From contig CM060468.1 in the NCBI GenBank assembly GCA_030544235.1, forward strand, positions 4,408,758 to 4,472,757: 64,000 bases of DNA. The letters run 5' to 3'. Source of the DNA: Lepturacanthus savala. Taxonomy: Eukaryota; Chordata; Actinopteri; Scombriformes; Trichiuridae. Under the pieces are notes generated by a model. It worked only from the letters and a program-made list of their open reading frames with translations. It had not been told where the DNA came from and ran no database searches. The translations under genes were made by a program, and so were the position numbers. This document shows, piece by piece, positions 1 to 8,650 of the stretch (positions are counted from its first letter, which is position 1; every line of letters begins with the position of its first letter).

Positions 1-179
1 TGTGAATATGAATACTACACTGAATTAATTTCAATACTAGAAGCCTTAATATAAACTTTTCAAAGATCCAACATTGTTTAAGACAACTCGATATGAAATT
101 TACTGTAATAAAACCCTCAGAGACTGTATATATTGTATACATAAAGTTAAGCAGCTTCAAATTCTAACTTTATTACAGT

Positions 180-285
180 CCTTGTACAGTTCCCTTGTGG
201 TTCCATATATAACTTACTGAGTTGAAGTGTGGGGAAATTCAATCAAAGCTTCATACTTTAAAAAAGAGCCAGAAACAAAATAAAA
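180..285 (+). mobile_element. LINE reverse transcriptase C-terminal scrap
   Basis: Frame starting at 182 reads LYSSLVVPY then, after an in-frame stop at 218-220, VEVWGN. This is the pattern seen just after the catalytic domain in many fish non-LTR retrotransposon ORF2 proteins (LYxSLxxPYxxYCxxVWGN). Only about 30 codons survive and the catalytic core is absent. The element is dead. A further LINE-like scrap lies at 1242, so the two may be parts of one copy split by later insertions. Clade (CR1/L2/Rex-like) cannot be fixed from this length. Confidence 0.6.
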
Positions 286-286
286 T

Positions 287-310
287 TGGATGGATGGATG
301 GATGGATGGA
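287..310. repeat. (TGGA)6 microsatellite
   Basis: Six perfect TGGA units directly follow the LINE scrap. GGAT-type tetranucleotides often form the 3' tail of fish SINEs and LINEs, but no body of such an element is evident here. Confidence 0.95.
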
Positions 311-424
311 TTCGTCCACACAACTAAATTGTGTCCCAGTCAACTCATAAAACATAGTCCTGTTATTGTTTAAAGCCTGAAATATAGAGCAACTTTAAAG
401 CAAAATATTTAATTTCACATGAAG

Positions 425-615
425 GGGCTCAGCACCGAGCCCCGACCTCAACCCCAGCCAACGCCTCTGGGATGAACTGACGTTGACCTCATCACCCGAC
501 ATTACAGCCCATCCTCACTAATGCTCTTGCGACTGAATTAGAGCAAATCCCTGCAGCCATGTTCCAAATCTGGTCAAAAGCCGTCCTTCCACAACAGCAT
601 ATTAATGCCCATGTG
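425..615 (+). pseudogene. Tc1/mariner transposase C-terminal fragment
   Basis: The frame beginning at 438 reads SPDLNPSQRLWDEL, a match to the conserved segment around the last catalytic acidic residue of Tc1-like DD34E transposases (usual form APDLNPIEHLWDEL). After frame breaks the stretch from about 518 reads TNALATELEQIPAAMFQ, the C-terminal helix region of the same protein. The DNA then ends in the word attaatgcccatg, typical of the 3' end of these elements. DNA-binding and most catalytic sequence is missing, and a stop and indels break the frame. No terminal inverted repeat was located, so limits are approximate. Confidence 0.75.
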
Positions 616-1232
616 AGTGTAATGTGTTGTAACATCTACATATTGTAGTGTATTTCAAACACTCCACTCCCCATACAATGGTATGGATTGTTCTCACTTA
701 TAAACTCCATGTATAAATATAAGTAAGACATCTGCAAATGTGTATTTTTGTCATCAATACTCACATTAGCATAAAAAACAGGATACAGATTTGAAAAAGG
801 AAACTAGCAACAGACTATTTTATTGACAAAATAGCATTATAAACTAAATACAGTTTGGGGAAAATGGTATTAACCTGATAAGACCCCTAGGAGAACTACA
901 GCTATATATTATTACTTTTTGTGATAATTTGATTGAACACATTTATTTAGGAATGTGGAAGATATGGAATCAAACACATGGATACATGCCAACAAGATCT
1001 AAAAATAGGATATGGTCATGAATAAATGGTCAAGCTCATTTTTTTTAAAGGAAAGACTCTCAACAGATCAAATGAATGGAAGGTTTCGATATTTACAGGT
1101 ACCTTACAGCCAGTGTCAGAACCCGTCAGCTATGATCTGATGGTGGATTAGGGGGAGGAGCTCAAACATTTCTGTGACTCCAGTAGATATCCAGTCCAAA
1201 ACATCTGTTTCCATTCATTGGTCATTGCTTTT
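616..1232. other. AT-rich stretch, nothing recognised
   Basis: No open frame with recognisable protein and no inverted repeat stood out on either strand. It separates two LINE-like scraps and may be decayed transposon sequence. Confidence 0.4.
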
Positions 1233-1241
1233 GTATAGAAA

Positions 1242-1370
1242 TTGTCTGTCTCCATCCACAGAGTTAAATTGTGGAATAAGCTAAGTGTGGAAATCCAGAA
1301 AACTCAAACCTTAAGACAGTTTAAAACAAACATAAGGACAATATCTTCAATAAGTCCAATAATCTGGAAG
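1242..1370 (+). pseudogene. LINE ORF2 C-terminal end scrap
   Basis: The frame from 1242 contains HRVKLWNKLSVEIQ followed by LRQFKTNIR. This resembles the extreme C terminus of fish LINE ORF2 proteins (GVKLWNSLPxELK...FKxxLK). About 40 codons match; the open frame continues to 1451 but the rest is AT-rich and unconvincing. It is probably the end of the same element whose upstream scrap lies at 180-285, interrupted by the Tc1 fragment and by other sequence. Confidence 0.55.
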
Positions 1371-1480
1371 ATCCTCACTAATATACATGTAATATATCTG
1401 TATATACATGTGTATTACTTCTTGTACTTGTTTATAATCAATTTTATATAAATAGAGTATTATATAGCTTGAAATTTGCA

Positions 1481-2734
1481 CTGTATTTGTGTCTATATCT
1501 ATATCTAAAATATTGTATTTAATCAAATATATAGTTTTGTAATATACTACTACAATAAGTCAATACGATATTGCTATTTACACTTTTACTATTTGGTCTG
1601 AATTTTACTGAAATAAGTAAAAGTTTCCCTTTGATGTAATTTACACTAATAATGAATGAGTAGAAACACCACTTTCATTAGTTTAATTATTAATATTTAT
1701 AAATTATTGCCTCAAAAATGTATAAAATTACACACAATATGCTTAACTTATTGTGAGTAGTGTATTTACAGGTAATATATTATTCATAGTTAGATACATT
1801 TTTGATGAAACTGTGCAATCTGTAACCTTTTGAGCTTTTAATAGATATACTAACATTTTTTTTATTCTATTTGTAATTGCTTATATACATACATGCTTAT
1901 ATTACTCATATTTATTGAGGTAGAACTAGATAAGGTTTTGCTTAACTACTTCCTGTCACCCTTATTTGAGCATGTGGAAACTGTTTTATTGTGTTTTTCA
2001 CTTTTTTTTTTCCTATTGCTTGCTTACATGTCTGAAATAATAAAAAACAAGTAAAAGCTAAAATTAAAAAAAAAAGCTTAGCAAACTCTTATAAGTCCCC
2101 AGATACCATTTGGCCGATGTGCATCTCTCCACAGGGACTCCTAAAATAATTGTCCTTCGCCTACAGATACAGATGCTGTTTATAGAGATTACACGACAGC
2201 TGGACAGGCTGCAGCTGCTGGTAAAAACCCTGTGGCCATACGCTCTAAAGCTCCTACAGAAAAAAGGGGGGGAAACAACATTCTAAAACTTTGAGGTGAA
2301 ACGTATGCGGTGCGGCTGATACTGTACGAGATAAAGGGGAATTCAGAGGAAACGGCCAGTACAGTGTCGGAATGCGGCCGCGTTTCACTTCCATCATCAT
2401 CATCCCATTTCCATCCATTTCCCTGCACATGATTAATACGGTTACCGCTCACTACACGACACCACACAGTGACTTCAGCACTGATGGGAAACGCTGTGTC
2501 TCTTCCTGCTATATACAAACCTGTTGACAGAGGAGACTCCTTTAATGGCCCCTGTTCACCGACCTCTGACCTCTCCTCTTTGACCAGACATAACCATCGG
2601 CTACCACACCGTCGGTGCTGACATCCAGGTCCCCTCGTCGCCGTGTCACGAGGACAATGGGCGGATTGTGCCGGGGGGACAGCGGAGAATGGTGAAGGTT
2701 GTGAAAGGTTTGTGACGCGACGGAGGTTGGATAA
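1481..2734. other. Unassigned sequence
   Basis: AT-rich to about 2090, then a more balanced stretch from 2100. Open frames on the minus strand at 2189-2518 and 2542-2757 show no domain and look like chance. The only motif of note is a DR1 hexamer pair at 2560-2572. Confidence 0.4.
2560..2572. promoter_or_regulatory. DR1 nuclear-receptor-like motif
   Basis: On the minus strand the bases read AGGTCA-G-AGGTCG, two nuclear-receptor half sites in direct repeat with one-base spacing. DR1 is the known site class for RXR heterodimers, HNF4 and COUP-TF. One mismatch to consensus. Function is not shown by sequence alone. Confidence 0.3.
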
Positions 2735-3224
2735 TAGCGACGGGAATTTCGGCTCATTTTATTGAGCCGGATCGTTTGGCTCGGCTCAGGAAGAAGAGCC
2801 GGCTCCCAAACGGATCTCCATTTTACTACTTATACCTTTTGTAATTCAGACAAATTTAGCGCTGTTTTGAATTGTGATTTGTATGAAGACACTAAATCCT
2901 CTGGTTAAAGATTAAAATAAAAATGAAAACAATAAAACCTGTGATTCAAAATTAAAATAAAAACACTAAAACCACTGATTCAAAATTAAAATAAATATTA
3001 AAATAGTAAAACCACTGATTCTAAATTAAAACAAAACACTAAAACCATTAATTCAAAATTATAATTAAAATAAAAATTCAAACACTAAAACCACTGATTG
3101 AAAATAAGAATTAAAACACTAAATTAATTCAAAATGATAATATAAAAATTAAATAGCTAAAACCAATGACAAAAGCACTTCTTAGCTTTGAACTGCTGAC
3201 TCGTTGATGACTGACACATCACTA
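2735..3224 (+). mobile_element. hAT-like miniature element, copy 1
   Basis: Begins tagcgacgggaattt and ends acatcacta, matching the ends of a teleost non-autonomous hAT family (TAGTGATGGGAATTC...CATCACTA). The first 80 bases hold repeated GAGCCGG / GGCTC words. An imperfect 8-bp target duplication flanks it: ttggataa (2727-2734) and ctggatga (3225-3232), 6 of 8 equal with two transitions, fitting hAT insertion. No transposase. A second copy lies in reverse orientation at 22558-22914. Confidence 0.75.
2890..3172. repeat. AT-rich degenerate minisatellite inside hAT element
   Basis: About six imperfect copies of a 35-40 base unit built on aaaaccactgattcaaaatt followed by aaaataaaaacact. The unit expansion makes this copy about 130 bp longer than the relative at 22558. 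Confidence 0.75.
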
Positions 3225-5508
3225 CTGGATGAGAGGAACATTGGAACCAAACAAGGGAAAAACAAAATGGAGAATGATAGAAAATGACTTTTTTTCTCTT
3301 TTTTGTGTGTGGGAATTGGAACAAGACTTGGGAGATATTTTTAGACCATTAAAAGTTTTTTATTTGCCTCAAACCAGCTGGAGGAAACACAAATAATCCT
3401 CCTTTATGTTTAAAGACATTTCAAAACTCTGCAGTCGATTGGAAACATAACTCATGTGATTTCCCTCTGACAAAAAAACACGACACATGAATCCATCAGT
3501 TAAATCCAGGCGTAGACTGAGGGGATGCGAGACCTTGACACAACTCCTCCACGTGAATTCTATTGCAGCTGATTAACAAGGTAGAAATAAATTAAAGGTT
3601 TCGCTTCTTAATGTATTTTCGCAGTGTGTTTCTCATGTCGTGTAGTGAGTCTACACTACAGCTCTCTCGAGTTTGGGGCTAATTCAAACCCTGATCTGAG
3701 CGAGTCAATTCCAAGCAAAGCATTTAAACCGCATGTACACACACACACACACACACACACACAGATTTACGTACACACAAACACAGAGCTCATCATCAGC
3801 GGTCTCATTATGCTGTTGATTCTTCATATCCCTGCAGACAGTGCTATTTACCCAGTGTCTCGGAGCAGGGGGAGATGGGTAATGAGACGGATGTGTGCGG
3901 GGGTGCGTTCCGGATAATTTGTTTGATACAAGATCTGATGGGAAGAAGAAGGATCAAAAGATTAAAACTGATTTTTTTTCTAACTTTTCCTCACCTTTCC
4001 CGCTCAAAGTAAAAACTCGGCCGTCTCTCGTCTCATTTTCCACCATGAATGAATTTGAATTCCTGAGTAAATCCTCACCTCGACTGCATATTCCCACACA
4101 TACAACCACAGTAGAAGTGGTCATGGGTTCCTGAGGGTCCGATCCTCACCTATGACCCATGAACTCATCACATGACGGCCGGAGGGGTCAGAGTTTCCTT
4201 AACAGGTGGACTCAGGTAACAGACAGGTGTGGCTTTCTGACTTTAGCTTGACCTTTGCTCTTTTTGACGAATTTCCGTTATTGTCCTTTTAAGTAATTCT
4301 TTCAAGTATATCATCGTCGCCCTATTAAAATAATGGCCAGAGTCATTTTTTGAAGTTTTTGGGAAAACACCCAAAAGTTTATCAGATCCAGAGGAAATTA
4401 TATTTATGAATCATTTCAATCAAAAAGGCCTTGACAGTGGATGAGAATGTTAGAATGTTATGGGTCATTTATGTAACAATAAACAATAAAGTGAGGCCAA
4501 TTTTTGAACATTTAGTGTGACTGTAGTCAACTTTCAACCTGGTTTAAAATGTCCTTTCATTCCATAGTGAAACTCTAAACTTACATTAACCTGGAGTTAA
4601 ATTAAACTAATGTCAGGTAAATCAAATTAATCAGGAGGCAGATGCCTTTTTCATCACTTTCCCAGCTCTTCTTTACCTGTTTTTTATTGTAATAGCTGTT
4701 TATTCAGTGGCTCTTTATTCAAAAGAAAGGTTCTATTTTTCCATCTTTGCCATAGATGTATTGTTTGAGATATTGGGAGAAGCATTTTTTTCTTTGTTAG
4801 AATGAAGTGTCAACTAAAAATATGAATAACGCAATATTAAAAATCAACACCCGTCCGCACGCCAATCATTTTCATACAGTCCCTTACTGCTCAAGCTAGA
4901 AATAAATTGCTGCAAAAATAATATGTACCACTGTGAGAAAGCCTGAAAATACATTAGAGGAAAAAAGACATCTCAGAATAGAGGGATTTTTTTTTTAGCC
5001 TGTTGCTACTCTGTCATTATACGAGAATGAAACAGGTTCTGAAAATATATAAATTCAATCTTTCTCTGTGATACGTCTCTAATAATTGCAAGTGTAGGAT
5101 TTATATTCTATATCTCAACTCAACGTCCACTTTCGTAGAATCTGTAGATTAGAGTTTTCTCACTTGTACTGGACTAAGAATCCAATTTGGGAAACTGTTC
5201 AGTAGACTTTAGTCTGAATATCTACAGTTTCACAGCAATTGATGAAAGATTCATAGGGTCGAGATTGTTTTTTTCCTCATTTCTGTTTGAACTGCAGCTG
5301 TATAATCATCTACAACGATGTACAAGCACTGCTTCAGATATTTTGTCCATATAATTTACTTGGAAATCGTAAAAGGAGCAAACATCTTAAAGGTTTGTAC
5401 ACACATAGAATACTATAAATCAGTCTAGTACACACTCTGATCAAGATTACAAGGTAAAATTAGGACTTTTGAATAAAAGGATTTCAGTTTTTTCTGGTTA
5501 TTACAAAT
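3225..5508. other. Mostly unique sequence with one CA repeat
   Basis: Contains (AC)13 at 3737-3763. The remainder shows no recognisable protein or repeat family. Short T and A runs and mixed-composition stretches (for example 4130-4260) are present, with no clear signal. Confidence 0.4.
3737..3763. repeat. (AC)13 microsatellite
   Basis: Uninterrupted AC dinucleotides. Confidence 0.95.
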
Positions 5509-5632
5509 TAGGGCTGGGTGGTGCACTGTTTCATACCCAATAAAGGTGTTTTATTATTATTTTTTATGATATGAATCTTTCATGTATAAAACATTGGGGA
5601 CATAGAGCAGCAGAACGCCGCACCGCGGGACC

Positions 5633-5857
5633 TTGTTGTTCACAACTGAACCTATGACCTGTAAATGTTGTCGGGCTAAAATTGTCCACATCTACTACAA
5701 ACATGTCCTAGAATATGAAGAATGCATGAAACTTTCCGCATCGTCAAGTAACGTTAACGTCGGCACGGCAACTCCAAAGAGTCAGACATTGCTAAGGGGA
5801 CTGGCTACGAGTATAAAAGCAATTCTAAGACAATTTACTGCAGTAATTATTCTCTAA
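5633..5857 (+). pseudogene. hAT transposase BED zinc-finger remnant
   Basis: A 74-codon open frame reads CKCCRAKI near its start, then KHVLEYEECMKL and GTATPKSQTLLRG. This is the order found in BED-type zinc fingers of hAT transposases and ZBED proteins (CxxCxAK...NLxxHLxxxHxxEYEECMK followed by a TxPKSQ linker). The two metal-binding cysteines are present. The segment between them and LEYEEC is shortened, removing the usual SNLxxHL, so the finger is unlikely to fold. The catalytic RNase H-like domain and dimerisation domain are absent. It lies just inside the left terminus of the hAT element, where a transposase N terminus would be. It is a fossil, not a domesticated ZBED gene, because the frame ends at 5857 and nothing follows. 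Confidence 0.65.
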
Positions 5858-6120
5858 ATAATTAGAAAATGGAGTTCACACCTAATCATGCATGAAAAAA
5901 ATACAGCGTCACATACTGCGACACCTTAGTCTGGGTATACGCATCCTTCACTGCACGTGGATTCGCTTCGCTGTGAAATTCAGTCTGGACACCAAGGACC
6001 CAGTTTTTCCAGGGGAGGTTGTAGCTAAATGATGTCGAAACACAAAGCGATTTTGTTGATACTTGTTTGTTGGACTGTGGATCCAACATGGAGGCAGATG
6101 GTAATTTACCTTTTGATGCA

Positions 6121-6132
6121 GCCTTAGAAAGT
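6121..6132. repeat. Target-site duplication of SINE, copy 1
   Basis: gccttagaaagt, repeated exactly at 6356-6367 on the other side of the SINE. A perfect 12-bp duplication is the signature of LINE-mediated (target-primed) insertion and suggests the SINE is fairly young. Confidence 0.9.
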
Positions 6133-6355
6133 CAGTCATTTTCTATAGGGGTCTGCTGGAGCCAATCCCAGCGCGTTACGGCGAGAGGCAGAGATACATA
6201 CCAGATGGTCGCCAGCCAATCGAGGGGCACACACACCATTCACTCACACACTCACACCTACGGGCAATTTAGAGTCTCCAATTAATCTCAGCATGTTTTT
6301 GGACTGTGGGAGGAAGCCGGAGTACCCCTAACCCCTGCGCCACCGTGTCGCCCAC
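6133..6355 (-). mobile_element. tRNA-derived SINE, internally deleted
   Basis: On the minus strand it begins GGGCGACACGGTGGCGCAG, the head of a widespread teleost SINE-like repeat that usually continues to TTAGCRCTGTCGCCTC. The bases TGGCGCAGGGG fit the RNA polymerase III A box (TRGYNNANNNG). The B-box region is missing: the sequence jumps from ttagggg to the downstream word ctccggcttcctcccac. The body words (ttaattggagactctaaat, gcccgtaggtgtgagtg) and the 3' end tatagaaaatgac are as in the family. Exact 12-bp target duplications flank it. Part of the body is altered by CA slippage. Confidence 0.8.
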
Positions 6356-6367
6356 GCCTTAGAAAGT
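6356..6367. repeat. Target-site duplication of SINE, copy 2
   Basis: gccttagaaagt, identical to 6121-6132. Confidence 0.9.
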
Positions 6368-6515
6368 GTTTTTAGTAATTTAGACTGCAAGTTAATAATG
6401 AACAATAAGCAACTTTTAGTGCTAAACTATTTCATCATCATTTGGTATCAGGTATGTGTGACATGATTGAATATAAGCCACATACAGACACATTTGATAG
6501 ACATTTGTAGCGTCC

Positions 6516-6585
6516 AATAAACAGCTCTGGTCTTTCATAAACCACGCCTCCAATACAAACCAATGAACAGATGGTTCCCTGACTA
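6516..6585. repeat. Segment shared with the 7752 hAT miniature element
   Basis: The words tctttcataaaccac and cctccaa recur with the same spacing at 7917-7985. The piece is inside two different DNA-transposon relics, so one may have picked it up from the other. Confidence 0.7.
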
Positions 6586-6989
6586 CATTGATATGAGGCT
6601 AGTGACACTGATGTCATGTGAAAAAATATCATGATATCCACTTTTGGTCATACCACCCAAGCTCTACTGCAACTTTAAACATAAAGTGTTGGTATATTTG
6701 CATTTGGTCCATAATGAGCAGCCTACAGACGCCTCCAGCAGCAGGAACAAGAGCCTATAAGATGTCTATCACTGTATGAACTTTAAAAAGCAGCCAAAGC
6801 CAATTTGAGCCGAAACAACCCAAAAAATGAATGAATACAAGAGCTAAGATGTATTCGCAGGCAACAACATAAAAGGTGACATTTGAAAGGTAGCGCATTA
6901 GTGAAATGCGTCGGATACATTAATTCAGTGTGGCTAAAAGCCTTGTTAGCATTCACAGTTCGAGCCTGAATGTACAATTATGAGACGGA

Positions 6990-7092
6990 GACGAAGGACG
7001 GGGAAGAGAAGGGACGAGGGGAGAGACAGAGAGAGAACAAAAGCAAGAAAAAAAAAAAGAGGGAGAGAGAGAGAAGGGGGGGAGAGAGCGTC
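6990..7092. repeat. GA-rich purine tract
   Basis: Nearly all-purine plus strand (GGGA, GAGA, poly-A), low complexity. Open frames over it on both strands are composition artefacts. Confidence 0.85.
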
Positions 7093-7104
7093 TTTCATGT
7101 CTCC

Positions 7105-7680
7105 CCCGAGTTTGAAAGGCTTCCCTTTCATGTGATGCGAGCATTGTCATATTTCCTCTGTTCTCATTCCACCTCCTCTGCTCCACCTCTCCCCCCTGTG
7201 ATAAAGACATCACTCTTTTAGCAGAGGCAAGGCAATACTGATGAGTGGTAGCATCTGTGTGCAGGAGAGAAGTGCTGCAATCTCATTGATATGAGCATTA
7301 AAATGCATATGCAGGTGTAACGTGTATGCAGGAAACTCCAAAGAACCATCTCCATATATTCCTTCGCAATGTGAAATACATTGTGCAATAAGGGTGAATT
7401 CATCTGGATCGCATTTTTTTTTTCATTTGTATTCGGCCTATCTGTAAACCGTTCACTTGCCAGAGGATTTTGTTTGTTTTACATATGATATCTCCTCTCG
7501 GGGCCCATTGCACAAGAGCAATTTGCAAACGTTGCTTCAACAGCGGTCTCACGCGCCGTCGTGTCACAAGCACGGTCAAGTACGGCCGCAAGTATTTCAC
7601 TAATAAAAGCTGTTGTGAAGCGATACGTGTCAAAATGAGAAAGAATTTGCTGTACATTTATATTCTTGTGGTTTAAGGTT
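7105..7680. promoter_or_regulatory. Possible conserved non-coding element
   Basis: Unique, balanced-composition sequence with no repeat words. It has dense motif-like words such as tgcatatgcagg and caatttgcaaacg and retains several CpGs near 7545-7590. This texture is common in fish developmental enhancers. Conservation was not measured, so the call is an inference. Confidence 0.3.
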
Positions 7681-7751
7681 TGGGGAAAAAAGTCAATGTT
7701 AAAGTGAAGCAGTTAAACACAACATTGCGCAAAGGCGACGACGCCCATAGC

Positions 7752-8247
7752 CAGAGGTGGAATGTAAATGCATTTCCTACTTAAGTACATTTCTGCGGTA
7801 CTTGTACTTTTATGTAAGCGTTTCCATTTCATGAAATCTTATACTTCTGCTTCTTTCGGTGGGAAATATTGTATTTTCTACTCCATTTATTCCACAGTGT
7901 TAGTTACTAGTTACCCAATAAACTCTGGACTTTCATAAACCACACCTCCAAAACGGACAAATGAAAGAACGTATCCCAGATCAGATATTAACTGATTTGA
8001 GATCTGCTGTTAGCCAGGCTAATGCAGATTTAGATTATTAATACAAATAATCAATCAACCAATACCTTATAATACTCCACCTTAATGAGCACATTAGCAC
8101 ATCAATAATAATAGATCAAGATGATTCTGAAATGGGTGATTCTCCATAAAAAATACTTTTGAATGAAGAAATTCTACTTGCACAAAGTATTTTTACACTG
8201 TGGTACTTTTACTTAAGTATAATATCCAAATGCTTCTTCCACTATTG
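7752..8247 (+). mobile_element. hAT-like miniature element with 8-bp duplication
   Basis: Begins cagaggtggaatgtaa and ends cttcttccactattg, the termini of a very common teleost repeat rich in acttaagtac and ggtacttgtacttt. Inverted ends CAGaGGTGGAA / TTCCACtATTG fit hAT. Flanks cccatagc (7744-7751) and tgcatagc (8248-8255) are an 8-bp duplication, 6 of 8 equal. No transposase. A foreign segment about 110 bp long sits inside at roughly 7917-8028, between the normally adjacent words ttactagttac and cagatttagattattaatac. Confidence 0.8.
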
Positions 8248-8269
8248 TGCATAGCACAAACTGAATGAG

Positions 8270-8650
8270 TGAAAGTCCCTCGGTGCACTAGATCAAGTAG
8301 CCCAAGACCTCCAAAAAGAGGTGGTCTCAGTCCACTTGACTCCGCACCAAATGACAAATTTTGGTGTGGTCCCACTGGTGAGAACCCAAACTCTGGTCCA
8401 AATGAGGGAATACTAATTACTTCATAGCTACATTGTGGGTCTTTGGAACAAGGTTGGGTATTTTGCCCAAAAAAATGGCAAATACAGAGGATGTAATACA
8501 CAAAGATAAGAGCAAGTAGCAATATGTGAACATTAATGAAACATCAAATGGACCAATTTTGGTTTGTTTGCAGGTGTGAAAGCAGACCACGCTGGAGTCT
8601 ATATGCTAATTAGTAAGCATTTTATTGCTTGGTGTGGACCAAGTAATCAA
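8270..8650 (+). mobile_element. Teleost DNA-transposon-like repeat
   Basis: Contains ccaaaaagaggtggtctc and tgtgaaagcagacc, words I associate with a dispersed fish repeat. It abuts the preceding hAT element. Superfamily is not clear from the sequence and exact ends were not found. Confidence 0.5.

Larger units (their letters stand above)
5509..6666 (+). mobile_element. Decayed hAT transposon with terminal repeats
   Basis: Starts tagggctgggtggt; the reverse complement of its end reads tagagcttgggtggtatgac, so the termini are inverted repeats of the TAGGGCTGGGYGATAT type known from fish hAT elements. The last 60 bases carry aaatatcatgatatcc, typical of the same ends. Inside lies a BED zinc-finger remnant (5633-5857), and a SINE has inserted at 6133-6355. 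The flanks ttacaaat and ctgcaact agree at 5 of 8 positions, a weak target duplication. Length is far below an autonomous hAT (about 3-4 kb), so most of the transposase is deleted. Confidence 0.65.
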
